A stretch of 8,745 bases of DNA, from NCBI GenBank assembly GCA_021152765.1, contig JAGKUT010000024.1, positions 1-8,745 on the forward strand, given 5' to 3'. The stretch comes from Actinomycetes bacterium (GTDB taxonomy: Bacteria > Bacillota_I > Bacilli_A > RF39 > UBA660). The notes beneath the pieces were generated by a model. The model made no database searches. It was not told where the DNA came from and saw nothing but the letters and a program-made list of their open reading frames with translations. Positions 1 through 6,868 of the stretch are shown here, piece after piece. Every line of letters starts with the position of its first letter. Position 1 is the first letter of the stretch. A program made the position numbers and the translations under genes.

Positions 1-336
1 TAATTCAAGAATAACAACTAAAGCGTCGTCTCCTCTTCTTTCATTTAACTTTAAGATTCTAGTATAACCACCATTACGGTTTGCATATCTCTTAGCTAAG
101 TCATCAAAAACTTTCTTAACAGTATTATTATCATTTTGTAAGAAAGCTAATGCATTTCTTCTTGCTACTAAAGAACCATCCTTACCATAAGAAATCATCT
201 TATCAACAAACTTACAAACCTCTTTAGCTCTAGTTTCAGTTGTTTCGATTCTTTCATTATTAATTAAGTCCTTAGTTAAATTAGCAAGCATACTTCTTCT
301 ATGTTTATTAGTACGACCTAATTTTCTGTAAGCCAT
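1..336 (-). CDS. rplQ: 50S ribosomal protein L17 (3' end cut by window edge)
   Basis: L17 is a large-subunit protein that sits near the exit of the peptide tunnel. The product starts [20 protein letters not shown] and continues with the L17 hallmarks: LTKDLI, then an ETTETRAKE helix, and later [13 protein letters not shown] near the C-terminus. 112 codons are readable with no stop before base 1. The family is about 115-125 residues long, so only a few C-terminal residues are missing. The ATG at 336 is preceded by a clear AGGAGG, and rpoA ends 14 nt upstream. This is the usual last gene of the alpha part of the cluster, and rpoA and L17 are almost certainly co-transcribed. Nothing odd is seen in the readable part. 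Confidence 0.97.
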   Translation of the reverse strand, partial: MAYRKLGRTNKHRRSMLANLTKDLINNERIETTETRAKEVCKFVDKMISYGKDGSLVARRNALAFLQNDNNTVKKVFDDLAKRYANRNGGYTRILKLNERRGDDALVVILEL

Positions 337-350
337 ATTATACCTCCTAA

Positions 351-1301
351 CTAGTCATCATCACGGAATTTAAGTCCCATATCTTTAATTTTATCCATAA
401 CTTCTTTTAAAGACTTCTTACCTAAATTACGTATTTTCATCATTTCTAATTCTGATTTTTCTGTTAAATCACCAAGTGTATTAACACCAGCTCTTTTTAA
501 ACAATTATAAGCTCTAACTGAGAAATCTAAATCATCGATAGAAGTTTCTAATTTCTTTAACTTACTATCTTCTTGTTTAGCATTCATAATTCCAGTCATA
601 TCAGCGATTTCACTTAAATTAGTAACTATATTTAAATGTTCAATTAAAATCTTAGCAGCTAATGCCATAGCCTCTTCAGGTCTAATAGAACCATTAGTTT
701 GAACATTCATTATTAACTTATCATAACTTGCATCTTGTCCAACACGAGCAGAATCAACCTCATAGCTAATTCTTTCGATTGGAGAATATAATGCATCAAT
801 TGGAATATATCCAAGTTTTTGACCTTCAACAAAAGACTTATTTTCGTTAGAAGGAACATATCCTCTACCATTAGCAACTAATAATTCCATCTCTAATTTA
901 CCACCCTTAGAAACAGTACAAATCACTTGATCAGGATTAATGATTTCAACATCCCCATCAGTAACAATATCAGCTGCAGTAACAGTTTTCTCTTCGTTAA
1001 CAGATAAAGTTAATTTTTTAACCTCGTCAGTATTATTCTTAACAACAATACTCTTTAAGTTTAAAACAATAGTAGTTACATCTTCAACTATACCTTCGAT
1101 AGTTGTAAATTCATGCATAACGCCATCAGCTTTGAAAGCAACAATTGCACTTCCTGGCATACTTGATAACATTACTCTTCTAAGAGCGTTACCTAAAGTA
1201 GTACCAAATCCTCTTTCAAGAGGTTCAAGTTCAAATTTACCAAAATTATTACCTTCAATATAATCAGTTATCTTATACATTGGTTTCTCAAAATTCAACA
1301 T
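351..1301 (-). CDS. rpoA: DNA-directed RNA polymerase subunit alpha
   Basis: The alpha subunit dimerises to nucleate core RNA polymerase assembly, and its C-terminal domain contacts UP elements and activators. The 316-residue length is typical of Bacillota. The N-terminal domain (about 1-232) carries the assembly motif [19 protein letters not shown] at about 25-43. An Asp/Glu/Lys-rich linker around 240-252 leads to the C-terminal domain. There the DNA-contacting residues known from E. coli are conserved: RAYNCL at 263-268 (Arg263, Asn266, Cys267) and RNLGKKSL at 291-298. The chosen ATG has AAGGAG about 9 nt upstream, and rpsK ends 20 nt before it. rpsD (S4) does not lie between rpsK and rpoA, which matches Bacillus and differs from E. 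coli. Confidence 0.99.
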   Translation of the reverse strand: MLNFEKPMYKITDYIEGNNFGKFELEPLERGFGTTLGNALRRVMLSSMPGSAIVAFKADGVMHEFTTIEGIVEDVTTIVLNLKSIVVKNNTDEVKKLTLSVNEEKTVTAADIVTDGDVEIINPDQVICTVSKGGKLEMELLVANGRGYVPSNENKSFVEGQKLGYIPIDALYSPIERISYEVDSARVGQDASYDKLIMNVQTNGSIRPEEAMALAAKILIEHLNIVTNLSEIADMTGIMNAKQEDSKLKKLETSIDDLDFSVRAYNCLKRAGVNTLGDLTEKSELEMMKIRNLGKKSLKEVMDKIKDMGLKFRDDD

Positions 1302-1321
1302 TATTTAACACTCCTTTTCTT

Positions 1322-1705
1322 TTATCCACGAGGACGTTTTGGTGGACGACATCCATTATGTGGAATAGGTGTTACATCAGATATTGTCTCGATTTCAAGT
1401 CCAGCTGTTTGAAGTGATCTAATAGCTGTTTCACGTCCAGAACCTAATCCTTTAACAAAAACCTTTACAGTTTTCATTCCCATATCTACAGCAGCACGAC
1501 CAGCAGCCTCTGCAGCCATACCAGCAGCAAATGGAGTAGACTTTTTACTACCTTTAAATCCTAAAGTACCAGCGGAAGCCCAACTTACTACATTACCTTC
1601 TAAATCACTAACAGTAACGATAGTGTTATTGAAAGTTGTATGAATAAATGCTTTACCTTGTGGTACATTCTTCTTAACTTTACGTTTTCTTGATTTATAA
1701 GCCAT
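1322..1705 (-). CDS. rpsK: 30S ribosomal protein S11
   Basis: S11 is a platform protein of the small subunit that binds 16S rRNA near the mRNA exit site. The product is 127 residues, of normal length, beginning [20 protein letters not shown]. The core [13 protein letters not shown] is present, then [24 protein letters not shown], and the diagnostic C-terminus [18 protein letters not shown]. The last residues (PRG) replace the more basic RRV or KRV tail seen in Bacillus subtilis. This is an ordinary variation. The ATG follows AGGAGG, with the end of rpsM 22 nt upstream. It lies in the conserved order rpsM-rpsK-rpoA. Confidence 0.99.
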   Translation of the reverse strand: MAYKSRKRKVKKNVPQGKAFIHTTFNNTIVTVSDLEGNVVSWASAGTLGFKGSKKSTPFAAGMAAEAAGRAAVDMGMKTVKVFVKGLGSGRETAIRSLQTAGLEIETISDVTPIPHNGCRPPKRPRG

Positions 1706-1727
1706 TTAAATAACCTCCTTTTATGGT

Positions 1728-2093
1728 CTATTTTTTCTTATTAGCAACAACTTTACCTTTTCCCTTACGAGTTCTTGCATTTCTATTTGTTCTTTGTCCA
1801 CGAACAGGTAAACCTTTTTTATGACGAGTACCTTCATAAGAATTGATTTCCATCTTAGTCTTAATATTCATATTAACCTCACGACGTAAATCTCCTTCTG
1901 TAGTATACTTATTAACTTCATCACGAATACGAGCTAATTCGTCATTAGTTAAATCTCCTGCCTTCTTATTAACATCAACTTTAGCGTCAGTTAATATTTT
2001 ATTTGATAAACTTCTTCCAATACCATAAATATAAGTTAAAGCGATTTCACTTCTCTTATTATTTGGTACATCTACACCTTTAATACGTGCCAT
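1728..2093 (-). CDS. rpsM: 30S ribosomal protein S13
   Basis: S13 sits in the head of the 30S subunit, contacts the B1 intersubunit bridges, and its basic tail approaches the P-site tRNA. At 121 residues it is full length. [20 protein letters not shown] at the N-terminus, the helix-hairpin-helix [10 protein letters not shown] (21-30), and the C-terminal [19 protein letters not shown] (94-112) are diagnostic. The stretch at 78-93 reads [16 protein letters not shown]. In most bacteria the corresponding positions read close to KRLxEIxxYRGxRHR, so an Arg after Tyr has become Glu and the KRL is altered. The start codon follows AGGAGGTG, 14 nt after the tandem stop TAA-TAG of rpmJ. Confidence 0.98.
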   Translation of the reverse strand: MARIKGVDVPNNKRSEIALTYIYGIGRSLSNKILTDAKVDVNKKAGDLTNDELARIRDEVNKYTTEGDLRREVNMNIKTKMEINSYEGTRHKKGLPVRGQRTNRNARTRKGKGKVVANKKK

Positions 2094-2107
2094 ATTAACA
2101 CCTCCTA

Positions 2108-2221
2108 TTAACCTTGTCTTTGTTTATGTTTAGGGTTTTCACAGATTACATAAATCTTTCCCCTACGTTTAATAATTTTACATTTTGGACAAATCTTTTT
2201 TACAGATGCTCTTACTTTCAT
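2108..2221 (-). CDS. rpmJ: 50S ribosomal protein L36, zinc-ribbon form
   Basis: L36 is the smallest large-subunit protein, and this 37-residue copy is of normal size. It begins [19 protein letters not shown] and ends HKQRQG. The zinc ligands of the C+ type are all visible: Cys11, Cys14, Cys27 and His32. This is therefore the zinc-dependent paralogue, not the zinc-free form induced under zinc starvation in some bacteria. The ATG at 2221 follows an AGGAGG that overlaps the infA stop codon. The stop is TAA followed directly in frame by TAG. The gene is easily missed because it is so short. It occupies its classical place between infA and rpsM. Confidence 0.97.
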   Translation of the reverse strand: MKVRASVKKICPKCKIIKRRGKIYVICENPKHKQRQG

Positions 2222-2230
2222 AATTACCTC

Positions 2231-2449
2231 CTAATTTTTCCTATAGGTTATGCGCCCGCGTGTTAAATCATACGTAGACATCTCTAGAGTTACTGTATCA
2301 CCTACTAAAATACGAATATTATACATTCGCATTTTACCAGAAACGCGAGCCAATACAACATGTTTGTTCTCTAGTTCTACTTTAAATTCACCACTTGGTA
2401 AGGCTTCTATTACTTTACCAGTTACTTCAATAACATCATCTTTAGCCAT
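2231..2449 (-). CDS. infA: translation initiation factor IF-1
   Basis: IF-1 is an OB-fold protein that binds the A site of the 30S subunit during initiation. I place the start at the ATG at 2449, giving [20 protein letters not shown] and exactly 72 residues, the family norm. A TTG three bases upstream would add one residue but is too close to the GAGGTGA binding site. Characteristic motifs are GKMRM (about 38-42), IRIL and [13 protein letters not shown] at the C-terminus. Two small departures are seen: the usual NYIRILPGD reads YNIRILVGD here, with the aromatic and Asn swapped and the Pro lost. It lies downstream of the map remnant and 9 nt before rpmJ. Confidence 0.97.
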   Translation of the reverse strand: MAKDDVIEVTGKVIEALPSGEFKVELENKHVVLARVSGKMRMYNIRILVGDTVTLEMSTYDLTRGRITYRKN

Positions 2450-2453
2450 CAAA

Positions 2454-2460
2454 TCACCTC
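2454..2460 (-). promoter_or_regulatory. ribosome binding site of infA, overlapping the old map stop codon
   Basis: GAGGTGA lies 4 nt (7 nt measured from GAGG) before the ATG at 2449. It favours this ATG over the TTG at 2452, which would leave only 4 nt after GAGG. The TGA inside the motif is also the in-frame stop of the map remnant, so map and infA were once closely joined. Confidence 0.85.
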
Positions 2461-2585
2461 TTTGTTAAAATTTCATACCCATCCTTTGTAACAAGTACAG
2501 TATGTTCAAAGTGGGCAGATGGTTTATCGTAAGCTGTTATAATTGTCCAGTCATCATCTAAAATATAAATCTTAGGAGTACCTAA

Positions 2586-2614
2586 ATTATAGGTTCAACT
2601 GCTATTACCAGCAA
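2586..2614 (-). promoter_or_regulatory. candidate sigma-A promoter inside the map remnant
   Basis: On the minus strand TTGCTG (2614-2609) and a perfect TATAAT (2591-2586) are separated by exactly 17 nt. The -35 box matches TTGACA at three of six bases, and there is no extended -10 TG. Transcription would start near 2579, about 130 nt before infA, and would serve infA to rplQ. TATAAT is common by chance in AT-rich DNA, so this is only a candidate. It gains a little weight because this is the only long non-coding gap in the window. Confidence 0.3.
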
Positions 2615-2639
2615 CTCTTAAATAATTACTCTTGATAAC

Positions 2640-3290
2640 TTAATTATTTAAATTATCCAAGATATTTTCTATATTATTAAAAACAACATCCTTACTCATT
2701 CCACTATCAACTTTATAAAGAACACCTTTTTCTTCATAATAATTAATTAATGGAGCGGTATTTTCATAATAAACATCGTAGCGCTTACCAAAAGTCTCAC
2801 TATTATCATCAGACCTTTTAACAAGTAATTCGCCACAATCATCACATTTTCCAGAAACCTTAGGCATTGACTCAGGAATCATATCATTATAAACACGTTT
2901 ACAATTAGGACAGCTTACCCTTCCAACAATACGTTTACAAGCAATGTCCTTATCAATATCCAAGAATATTACAACATTAGAAGTAACATCCATATCCTTA
3001 ATCATTTCATCATATTTGATAGCCTGATTAACATTTCTTGGAAAACCATCAAGTATAAATCCTTTATTACAATCATCAGATGCTAATCTATCATGAAGTA
3101 AACTAAACACAATGTCATCACTAATTAATTCTCCATTTTCTAACTTAGCCTTAATAGCGTCATCATGCTTAGCTACTTCTCTTAACATATCACCTGTAGA
3201 AATATGTGCAAAACCATACTTTTCAACAAGTAGATCAGATTGAGTCCCCTTACCTGCAGCAGGTGGAGCTATAAGAATAATACTTCTCAT
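2640..3290 (-). CDS. adk: adenylate kinase, zinc-LID type
   Basis: Adenylate kinase interconverts ATP + AMP and 2 ADP in the cytosol. The 216 residues are full length for the long bacterial form. The P-loop APPAAGKGTQ (8-17) carries the Lys and Thr, but its first Gly is replaced by Ala compared with the classical GxPGAGKGT. The AMP-binding part has ISTGDMLR (30-37) and the hallmark DGFPRN (81-86). The LID holds four zinc-type cysteines at 127, 130, 149 and 152 (CPNC and CDDC), as in Gram-positive enzymes. R159 and R170 lie in the phosphate-binding RSDDNSETFGKR segment. The start overlaps the secY stop (ATGA), and no strong ribosome binding site is seen, which suggests translational coupling. 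Its stop directly abuts the map remnant. Confidence 0.98.
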   Translation of the reverse strand: MRSIILIAPPAAGKGTQSDLLVEKYGFAHISTGDMLREVAKHDDAIKAKLENGELISDDIVFSLLHDRLASDDCNKGFILDGFPRNVNQAIKYDEMIKDMDVTSNVVIFLDIDKDIACKRIVGRVSCPNCKRVYNDMIPESMPKVSGKCDDCGELLVKRSDDNSETFGKRYDVYYENTAPLINYYEEKGVLYKVDSGMSKDVVFNNIENILDNLNN

Positions 3291-4558
3291 CGATTTCTTC
3301 GTCTTCCTTTCTTATATGTATGGCTAACTAGCTTACTTTCAATTTGCTTATATGTCTCTAAACAAACACCTATAACGATAAGCATACCAGTACCACCAAT
3401 ACTAATATTACGACTTAACTTAGTCACAACACCAAATAAAATTGGAAGCGCTGCAATTATTGCTAAACCTAAAGCACCAACAACAGTTAAATTCTTAAGC
3501 ACTTTAGTAACATAATTTACAGTTTCATTTCCAGGTCTAACACCAGGAATATATCCACCATTCTTATTCAAATTCTCAGCCATTTCTTTTGGTTTAATTT
3601 GTAAGAATGTATAGAAATATGAAAAAGCAAAAATAAATATAATGTATAGTACAAAACCAGTACCATTAGCTTTATCACCATACAAAGACAACCATTTATT
3701 AACAAAATTACTTATTCCAGGTTTATTAACAAATCCAGCAATTACACCAGGAATTGTAATAAGTGCTGATGCAAATATTACTGGCATAACACCTGCAGAA
3801 TTTAATTTAAAAGGAATATAATTTTGATTTTTACTGAATGTCCCTGTAGTTTTATTAGAATATTGAATAGGAATTCTTCTCTCAGAAGTTTCAATATATA
3901 TAATACCAATAATAAGTGCTATATAAACTAAAACATAAATACTGAATAATAAAATTCCTAAATTACCATTATTACCTGTAAAACCTACCCATGCACTCTT
4001 AAACATATTAGGTAATCCTGAAACAATACCAGCCATGATAATCATACTTGTACCGTTACCAACACCTTTACTAGTTATCTGATCAGACATCCACATAACA
4101 AAACAAGTACCAGCTGTTAAAACTAATGAGAATAACATATACTCCATAACAGCATGACCTTTAATATATGTAAATGAGAACATATAACCTTGTATAAATG
4201 CAAGAATAATACCAGTAATTCTAGTAATTTGATTTAACTTAGCTCTTCCAGTACCACCTTGTTTAGATAATTCAGCAAGATATGGAACAATATCCATCTC
4301 TAATAACTGAATAATAATGGAAGCAGTAATATATGGTGAAACACCTAAAGCAAATATAGAAACATTTGATAAGGCTCCTCCACCCATAACATCTAATAAT
4401 TCAAGAAAACCTAAATTATTAATGCTAGATATATTAACTCCCGGAATTACAATAGCAGTTCCTAATCTAAAAACAAATAATACAGCCAATGTAAATAATA
4501 TTCTTTTTCTTATATCTTTATTCTTTGGTGCAAATATTTGCTTTACTGTTGCAAACAT
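3287..4558 (-). CDS. secY: protein translocase subunit SecY
   Basis: SecY forms the protein-conducting channel of the Sec translocon in the cytoplasmic membrane, with SecE and SecG, and is driven by SecA. The 423-residue length is normal. Ten hydrophobic segments can be traced, at roughly 19-39, 64-84, 111-132, 139-157, 168-187, 200-222, 253-276, 299-320, 357-377 and 384-403. Recognisable signatures are GVSPYITASIIIQLL in segment 2, the cytosolic loop SERRIPIQY (225-233), and GGYIPGVRPG (334-343), the SecA-contacting loop. The C-terminus is strongly basic (KKGRRRNR). The ATG overlaps the rplO stop as TAATG, with GAGGTGA just upstream, and the TGA stop overlaps the adk start as ATGA. Its position at the end of the spc part is the standard one. 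Confidence 0.99.
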   Translation of the reverse strand: MFATVKQIFAPKNKDIRKRILFTLAVLFVFRLGTAIVIPGVNISSINNLGFLELLDVMGGGALSNVSIFALGVSPYITASIIIQLLEMDIVPYLAELSKQGGTGRAKLNQITRITGIILAFIQGYMFSFTYIKGHAVMEYMLFSLVLTAGTCFVMWMSDQITSKGVGNGTSMIIMAGIVSGLPNMFKSAWVGFTGNNGNLGILLFSIYVLVYIALIIGIIYIETSERRIPIQYSNKTTGTFSKNQNYIPFKLNSAGVMPVIFASALITIPGVIAGFVNKPGISNFVNKWLSLYGDKANGTGFVLYIIFIFAFSYFYTFLQIKPKEMAENLNKNGGYIPGVRPGNETVNYVTKVLKNLTVVGALGLAIIAALPILFGVVTKLSRNISIGGTGMLIVIGVCLETYKQIESKLVSHTYKKGRRRNR

Positions 4559-5001
4559 TAAATCACCTCAGCTTTTCCACCTAATTTTTCTATTTCTGCA
4601 TAAGCAACATCAGAAAATCTGTGAGCTTTAACAGTTAATTTCTTTTCTAAAGTCCCATTTCCTAAAACTTTAACACCATCTAATTGATTCTTAACTAATC
4701 CCATTTCTTTTAATAATTCTGGAGTAACAACACTACCATCTTCAAACTTGTTTAAATCACTTAAATTAATTACAGCATATCTTACTTTGAACTTAGCATT
4801 ACTAAATCCACGTTTTGGTAATCTTCTAAATAATGGTAATTGACCACCTTCAAATCCAGGTCTAACTCCACCACCACTACGAGCGTTTTGTCCTTTATGA
4901 CCTTTACCTGAAGTTTTTCCTAATCCACTACCTACACCTCTACCTAATCTCTTTTTAGAGAAAGTAGCACCTTCGTTAGGATGAACAGTATTTAATTTCA
5001 T
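4558..5001 (-). CDS. rplO: 50S ribosomal protein L15
   Basis: L15 is a late-assembly large-subunit protein with a long basic Gly-rich N-terminal arm. At 147 residues it is the usual length. The arm is clear: [20 protein letters not shown], then [18 protein letters not shown] and [12 protein letters not shown] globular C-terminal domain ends KLGGKAEVI. The ATG at 5001 shares one base with the rpsE stop (TAATG), so the genes overlap by 1 nt and are likely translationally coupled. In most bacteria rpmD (L30) lies between rpsE and rplO, and here there is no room for it. The upstream GAGGAAAT inside the rpsE 3' end serves as binding site. Confidence 0.99.
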   Translation of the reverse strand: MKLNTVHPNEGATFSKKRLGRGVGSGLGKTSGKGHKGQNARSGGGVRPGFEGGQLPLFRRLPKRGFSNAKFKVRYAVINLSDLNKFEDGSVVTPELLKEMGLVKNQLDGVKVLGNGTLEKKLTVKAHRFSDVAYAEIEKLGGKAEVI

Positions 5002-5504
5002 TATCTAATTTCCTCAACTTTCTTACCACGTAATTTAGCAATTTCTTCAATAGTTCTTTGACTCTTTAAAGCCTCTAATGTAGCAAATGCCATATTAATC
5101 TTAGTATTTGATCCAAGTGATTTAGATAAAATGTTTTTAACACCAGCAAGTTCTAGAACAGCTCTAACTGGACCACCAGCTTTAACACCAGTACCAGCAG
5201 TTGCAGGTTTTAACATAACCTTACTAGCTCCTCTAACACCAATAGCTTCATGTGGGATTGTTCCATCAACGATAGAAACTCTTACTACGTTTTTAACAGC
5301 AGCTTGACTAGCCTTTTTAATAGCATCAGGTACTTCTTTAGCTTTACCAGTACCAATACCTACACGACCCTTTCTGTCACCTACAGCAACTGTAGCAGAG
5401 AAACGGAAATCACGACCACCTTTTGTTACCTTAGTAACACGTCCAATATTAACAATTTCTTCTTCAAATTGTTTTTGACGTGGCTCTCTTTTCTTATTTT
5501 CCAT
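5001..5504 (-). CDS. rpsE: 30S ribosomal protein S5
   Basis: S5 lies at the mRNA entry tunnel and takes part in decoding fidelity and helicase activity. The 167 residues are of normal length. The N-terminal double-stranded-RNA-binding-like domain contains [20 protein letters not shown] and [20 protein letters not shown]. The second domain has [20 protein letters not shown], then [16 protein letters not shown]. The start ATG follows AGGAGGAAATTAG, and the AGGAGG overlaps the rplR stop codon. Downstream it runs straight into rplO with a 1-nt overlap. Within the S5 core I see [12 protein letters not shown] where many bacteria have HEVxGxxGAxxV, a mild variation. Confidence 0.99.
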   Translation of the reverse strand: MENKKREPRQKQFEEEIVNIGRVTKVTKGGRDFRFSATVAVGDRKGRVGIGTGKAKEVPDAIKKASQAAVKNVVRVSIVDGTIPHEAIGVRGASKVMLKPATAGTGVKAGGPVRAVLELAGVKNILSKSLGSNTKINMAFATLEALKSQRTIEEIAKLRGKKVEEIR

Positions 5505-5515
5505 CTAATTTCCTC

Positions 5516-5878
5516 CTAGAATTCTAATCCATTCTCACGTGCAGCGTCAGCTAAAGCCTTAACACGTCCGTGATATAGGTAACCACCTCTATCAAAAGTT
5601 ACCTTAGTAATTTTTGCTTTCTTAGCTCTTTTAGCTAATAATTCACCAACTTTTTTAGCTGCTTCAACGTTTCCACCATTTTCAAGTTTTAATTCCTTGT
5701 CAATAGAAGAAGCACTAACTAATGTCTTATCACAGCTATCATCAATGATTTGAGCAAAAATATTTCCATTAGATCTAAATACATTTAATCTTGGTTCTGA
5801 AGCAGATCCAACAACTTTAGATCTTACACGAGCATGTCTAGCAACACATGCTTGATTACGAGATACTTTCTTAATCAT
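5516..5878 (-). CDS. rplR: 50S ribosomal protein L18
   Basis: L18 binds 5S rRNA, together with L5 and L25, in the central protuberance. The protein is 120 residues, matching the family. Hallmarks include an Arg/Lys-rich N-terminus ([20 protein letters not shown]), the segment [28 protein letters not shown], and the C-terminal [20 protein letters not shown] followed by AARENGLEF, which is almost diagnostic. The ATG at 5878 is preceded by AAAGGAGAG, and rplF ends 24 nt upstream. The TAG stop is built into the rpsE ribosome binding site. Nothing unusual is seen. Confidence 0.99.
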   Translation of the reverse strand: MIKKVSRNQACVARHARVRSKVVGSASEPRLNVFRSNGNIFAQIIDDSCDKTLVSASSIDKELKLENGGNVEAAKKVGELLAKRAKKAKITKVTFDRGGYLYHGRVKALADAARENGLEF

Positions 5879-5902
5879 GAATAACTCTCCTTTACTTAAT
5901 TA

Positions 5903-6433
5903 TTAAGCAGCTTTCTTACCTTCCTTACGGATAATGTGTTCATCAGTATAACGAATACCTTTTCCTTTGTAAGGTTCTGGTTCTCTTATACTTCTAACCT
6001 CTGCAGCAAATTGTCCAACTGCTTGCTTATCAATACCTTTAACAACTAATTCAGTATTACTTGGACTTTCAAGAGTAATACCTGTAGGTATTTTAACATT
6101 AACTGGGTGAGAATAACCAGCAGAAACAACTAATTCATTTCCTTTAAGTGCGAAACGGTATCCAACACCAACAGCCTCTAATTTCTTTTCAAAACCAGTT
6201 GAAACACCAATAATCATATTACGAATATTAGCATTTACAGTCCCATGAGCAGTCTTAAAGTTATCACTCTTTCTTGTAACTTTTAACTCAGTTCCTTCAA
6301 CTTCAACATTGATATTATTATCAATTACAGTAGAAAGTTCACCTTTAGGACCTTTTACAGTTACGTTAGAACCATCAACACTAACAGTAACACCAGCTGG
6401 TATTGTAAGAATTCTATTTCCAATACGACTCAT
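5903..6433 (-). CDS. rplF: 50S ribosomal protein L6
   Basis: L6 is a large-subunit protein near the sarcin-ricin loop and the factor-binding site. The 176 residues contain the two repeated L6 domains. The first covers about 1-80, starting MSRIGNRILTIPAGVTV and including VTVKGPKGEL (24-33). The second, about 81-176, holds LEAVGVGYRF (85-94) and the family signature EPYKGKGIRY (153-162). The start ATG follows AGAGGA, a slightly weaker binding site than that of its neighbours. rpsH ends 15 nt upstream and rplR begins 24 nt downstream, the largest gap in the spc part. No anomaly is seen. Confidence 0.99.
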   Translation of the reverse strand: MSRIGNRILTIPAGVTVSVDGSNVTVKGPKGELSTVIDNNINVEVEGTELKVTRKSDNFKTAHGTVNANIRNMIIGVSTGFEKKLEAVGVGYRFALKGNELVVSAGYSHPVNVKIPTGITLESPSNTELVVKGIDKQAVGQFAAEVRSIREPEPYKGKGIRYTDEHIIRKEGKKAA

Positions 6434-6448
6434 ATTAATCCTCTCTTT

Positions 6449-6850
6449 CTACCAAATGTAAGCCATAACTTCTCCACCAAGTGATTGATTTCTTGCATCT
6501 CTATCAGTCATTACTCCATGAGAAGTAGAGATGATAGCAATACCTAAACCATTTAAAACACGTGGAAGTTCTTGAGCTTTCGCATAAACACGTAATCCTG
6601 GTTTAGAAATTCTCTTAAGTCCAGTAATTACACGTTCTTTTCTGTCTCCATATTTTAAATATAAAACAATAATACTTTGAACATCATTTTTCTTAATCTT
6701 ATAATCAGCAATAAAACCTTCTTCTTTAAGTATTCTTGCTATTTCAATTTTAATCTTTGAAGCGGGTACTTCAACTTCTTTATATCGCATTTGATTTGCG
6801 TTACGAATTCTTGTAAGCATATCTGCGATTGGATCATTTGCAAATCCCAT
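6449..6850 (-). CDS. rpsH: 30S ribosomal protein S8
   Basis: S8 is a primary 16S rRNA-binding protein of the 30S body. In E. coli it is also the translational repressor of the spc operon through the rplX-rplE region. I cannot confirm such a target by eye here. The 133 residues are full length. The N-terminus [13 protein letters not shown] (6-18) and the rRNA-binding C-terminal signature [13 protein letters not shown] (108-120) are clear, and the protein ends in GGEVMAYIW. The final Trp is encoded by TGG. The ATG at 6850 is preceded by GGGAGGATATAT, and rpsN ends 18 nt upstream. Confidence 0.99.
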   Translation of the reverse strand: MGFANDPIADMLTRIRNANQMRYKEVEVPASKIKIEIARILKEEGFIADYKIKKNDVQSIIVLYLKYGDRKERVITGLKRISKPGLRVYAKAQELPRVLNGLGIAIISTSHGVMTDRDARNQSLGGEVMAYIW

Positions 6851-6868
6851 ATATATCCTCCCTTCATC

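Larger units (their letters stand above)
2454..2639 (-). pseudogene. map: methionine aminopeptidase remnant (C-terminal fragment, two frameshifts)
   Basis: This stretch between adk and infA is the degraded 3' end of map, whose product removes the initiator Met from nascent proteins. Translating 2585 down to 2454 gives 43 codons, LGTPKIYILDDDW then [20 protein letters not shown] and a TGA stop, matching the type I enzyme C-terminus. Just upstream but in another frame (2608-2585) is VIAVEPII, the conserved (A/T)IEPM(I/V) segment. Joining the two needs about 4 nt more, as if an Asn codon plus one base were lost from the usual IINLG. Further upstream KSNYLRV (2633-2613) fits only in a third register. 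The two visible metal-ligand glutamates (EP and FEH) survive. The Asp, Asp and His ligands, and the first three quarters of the roughly 250-residue protein, are absent. The remnant begins immediately after the adk stop. No ATG opens the surviving frame, so a functional product is very unlikely. Confidence 0.9.

Noticed and set aside
337..342. TATAAT just before the rplQ start
   Set aside because: There is no acceptable -35 box 16-18 nt upstream, and the hexamer sits between AGGAGG and the ATG, so it looks like a spacer of the ribosome binding site.
940..1263. Plus-strand open frame opposite rpoA, about 107 codons
   Set aside because: It lies entirely antisense to a conserved gene, has low-complexity Ser/Thr/Val-rich content, and shows no domain or binding site. 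It is a by-product of AT-rich codon use.
2454..2585. The 43-codon open frame at the end of the map remnant as a small functional gene
   Set aside because: It has no ATG and no ribosome binding site ahead of the frame, and it exactly matches the tail of a much longer enzyme.
2601..2614. Small inverted repeat TGCT-GGTAAT-AGCA in the map remnant, considered as a terminator
   Set aside because: The stem is only about 4 bp with no GC-rich core and no T-run after it.
3240..3515. Plus-strand open frame opposite adk and secY
   Set aside because: It crosses two certain genes in antisense and resembles no known family.
4317..4631. Plus-strand open frame of about 104 codons opposite secY and rplO
   Set aside because: It is antisense to two conserved genes and its product has no recognisable motif.
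5250..5519. Plus-strand open frame opposite rpsE, rich in Asn, Ser and Thr
   Set aside because: Shadow of the S5 coding sequence, with no binding site or family match.
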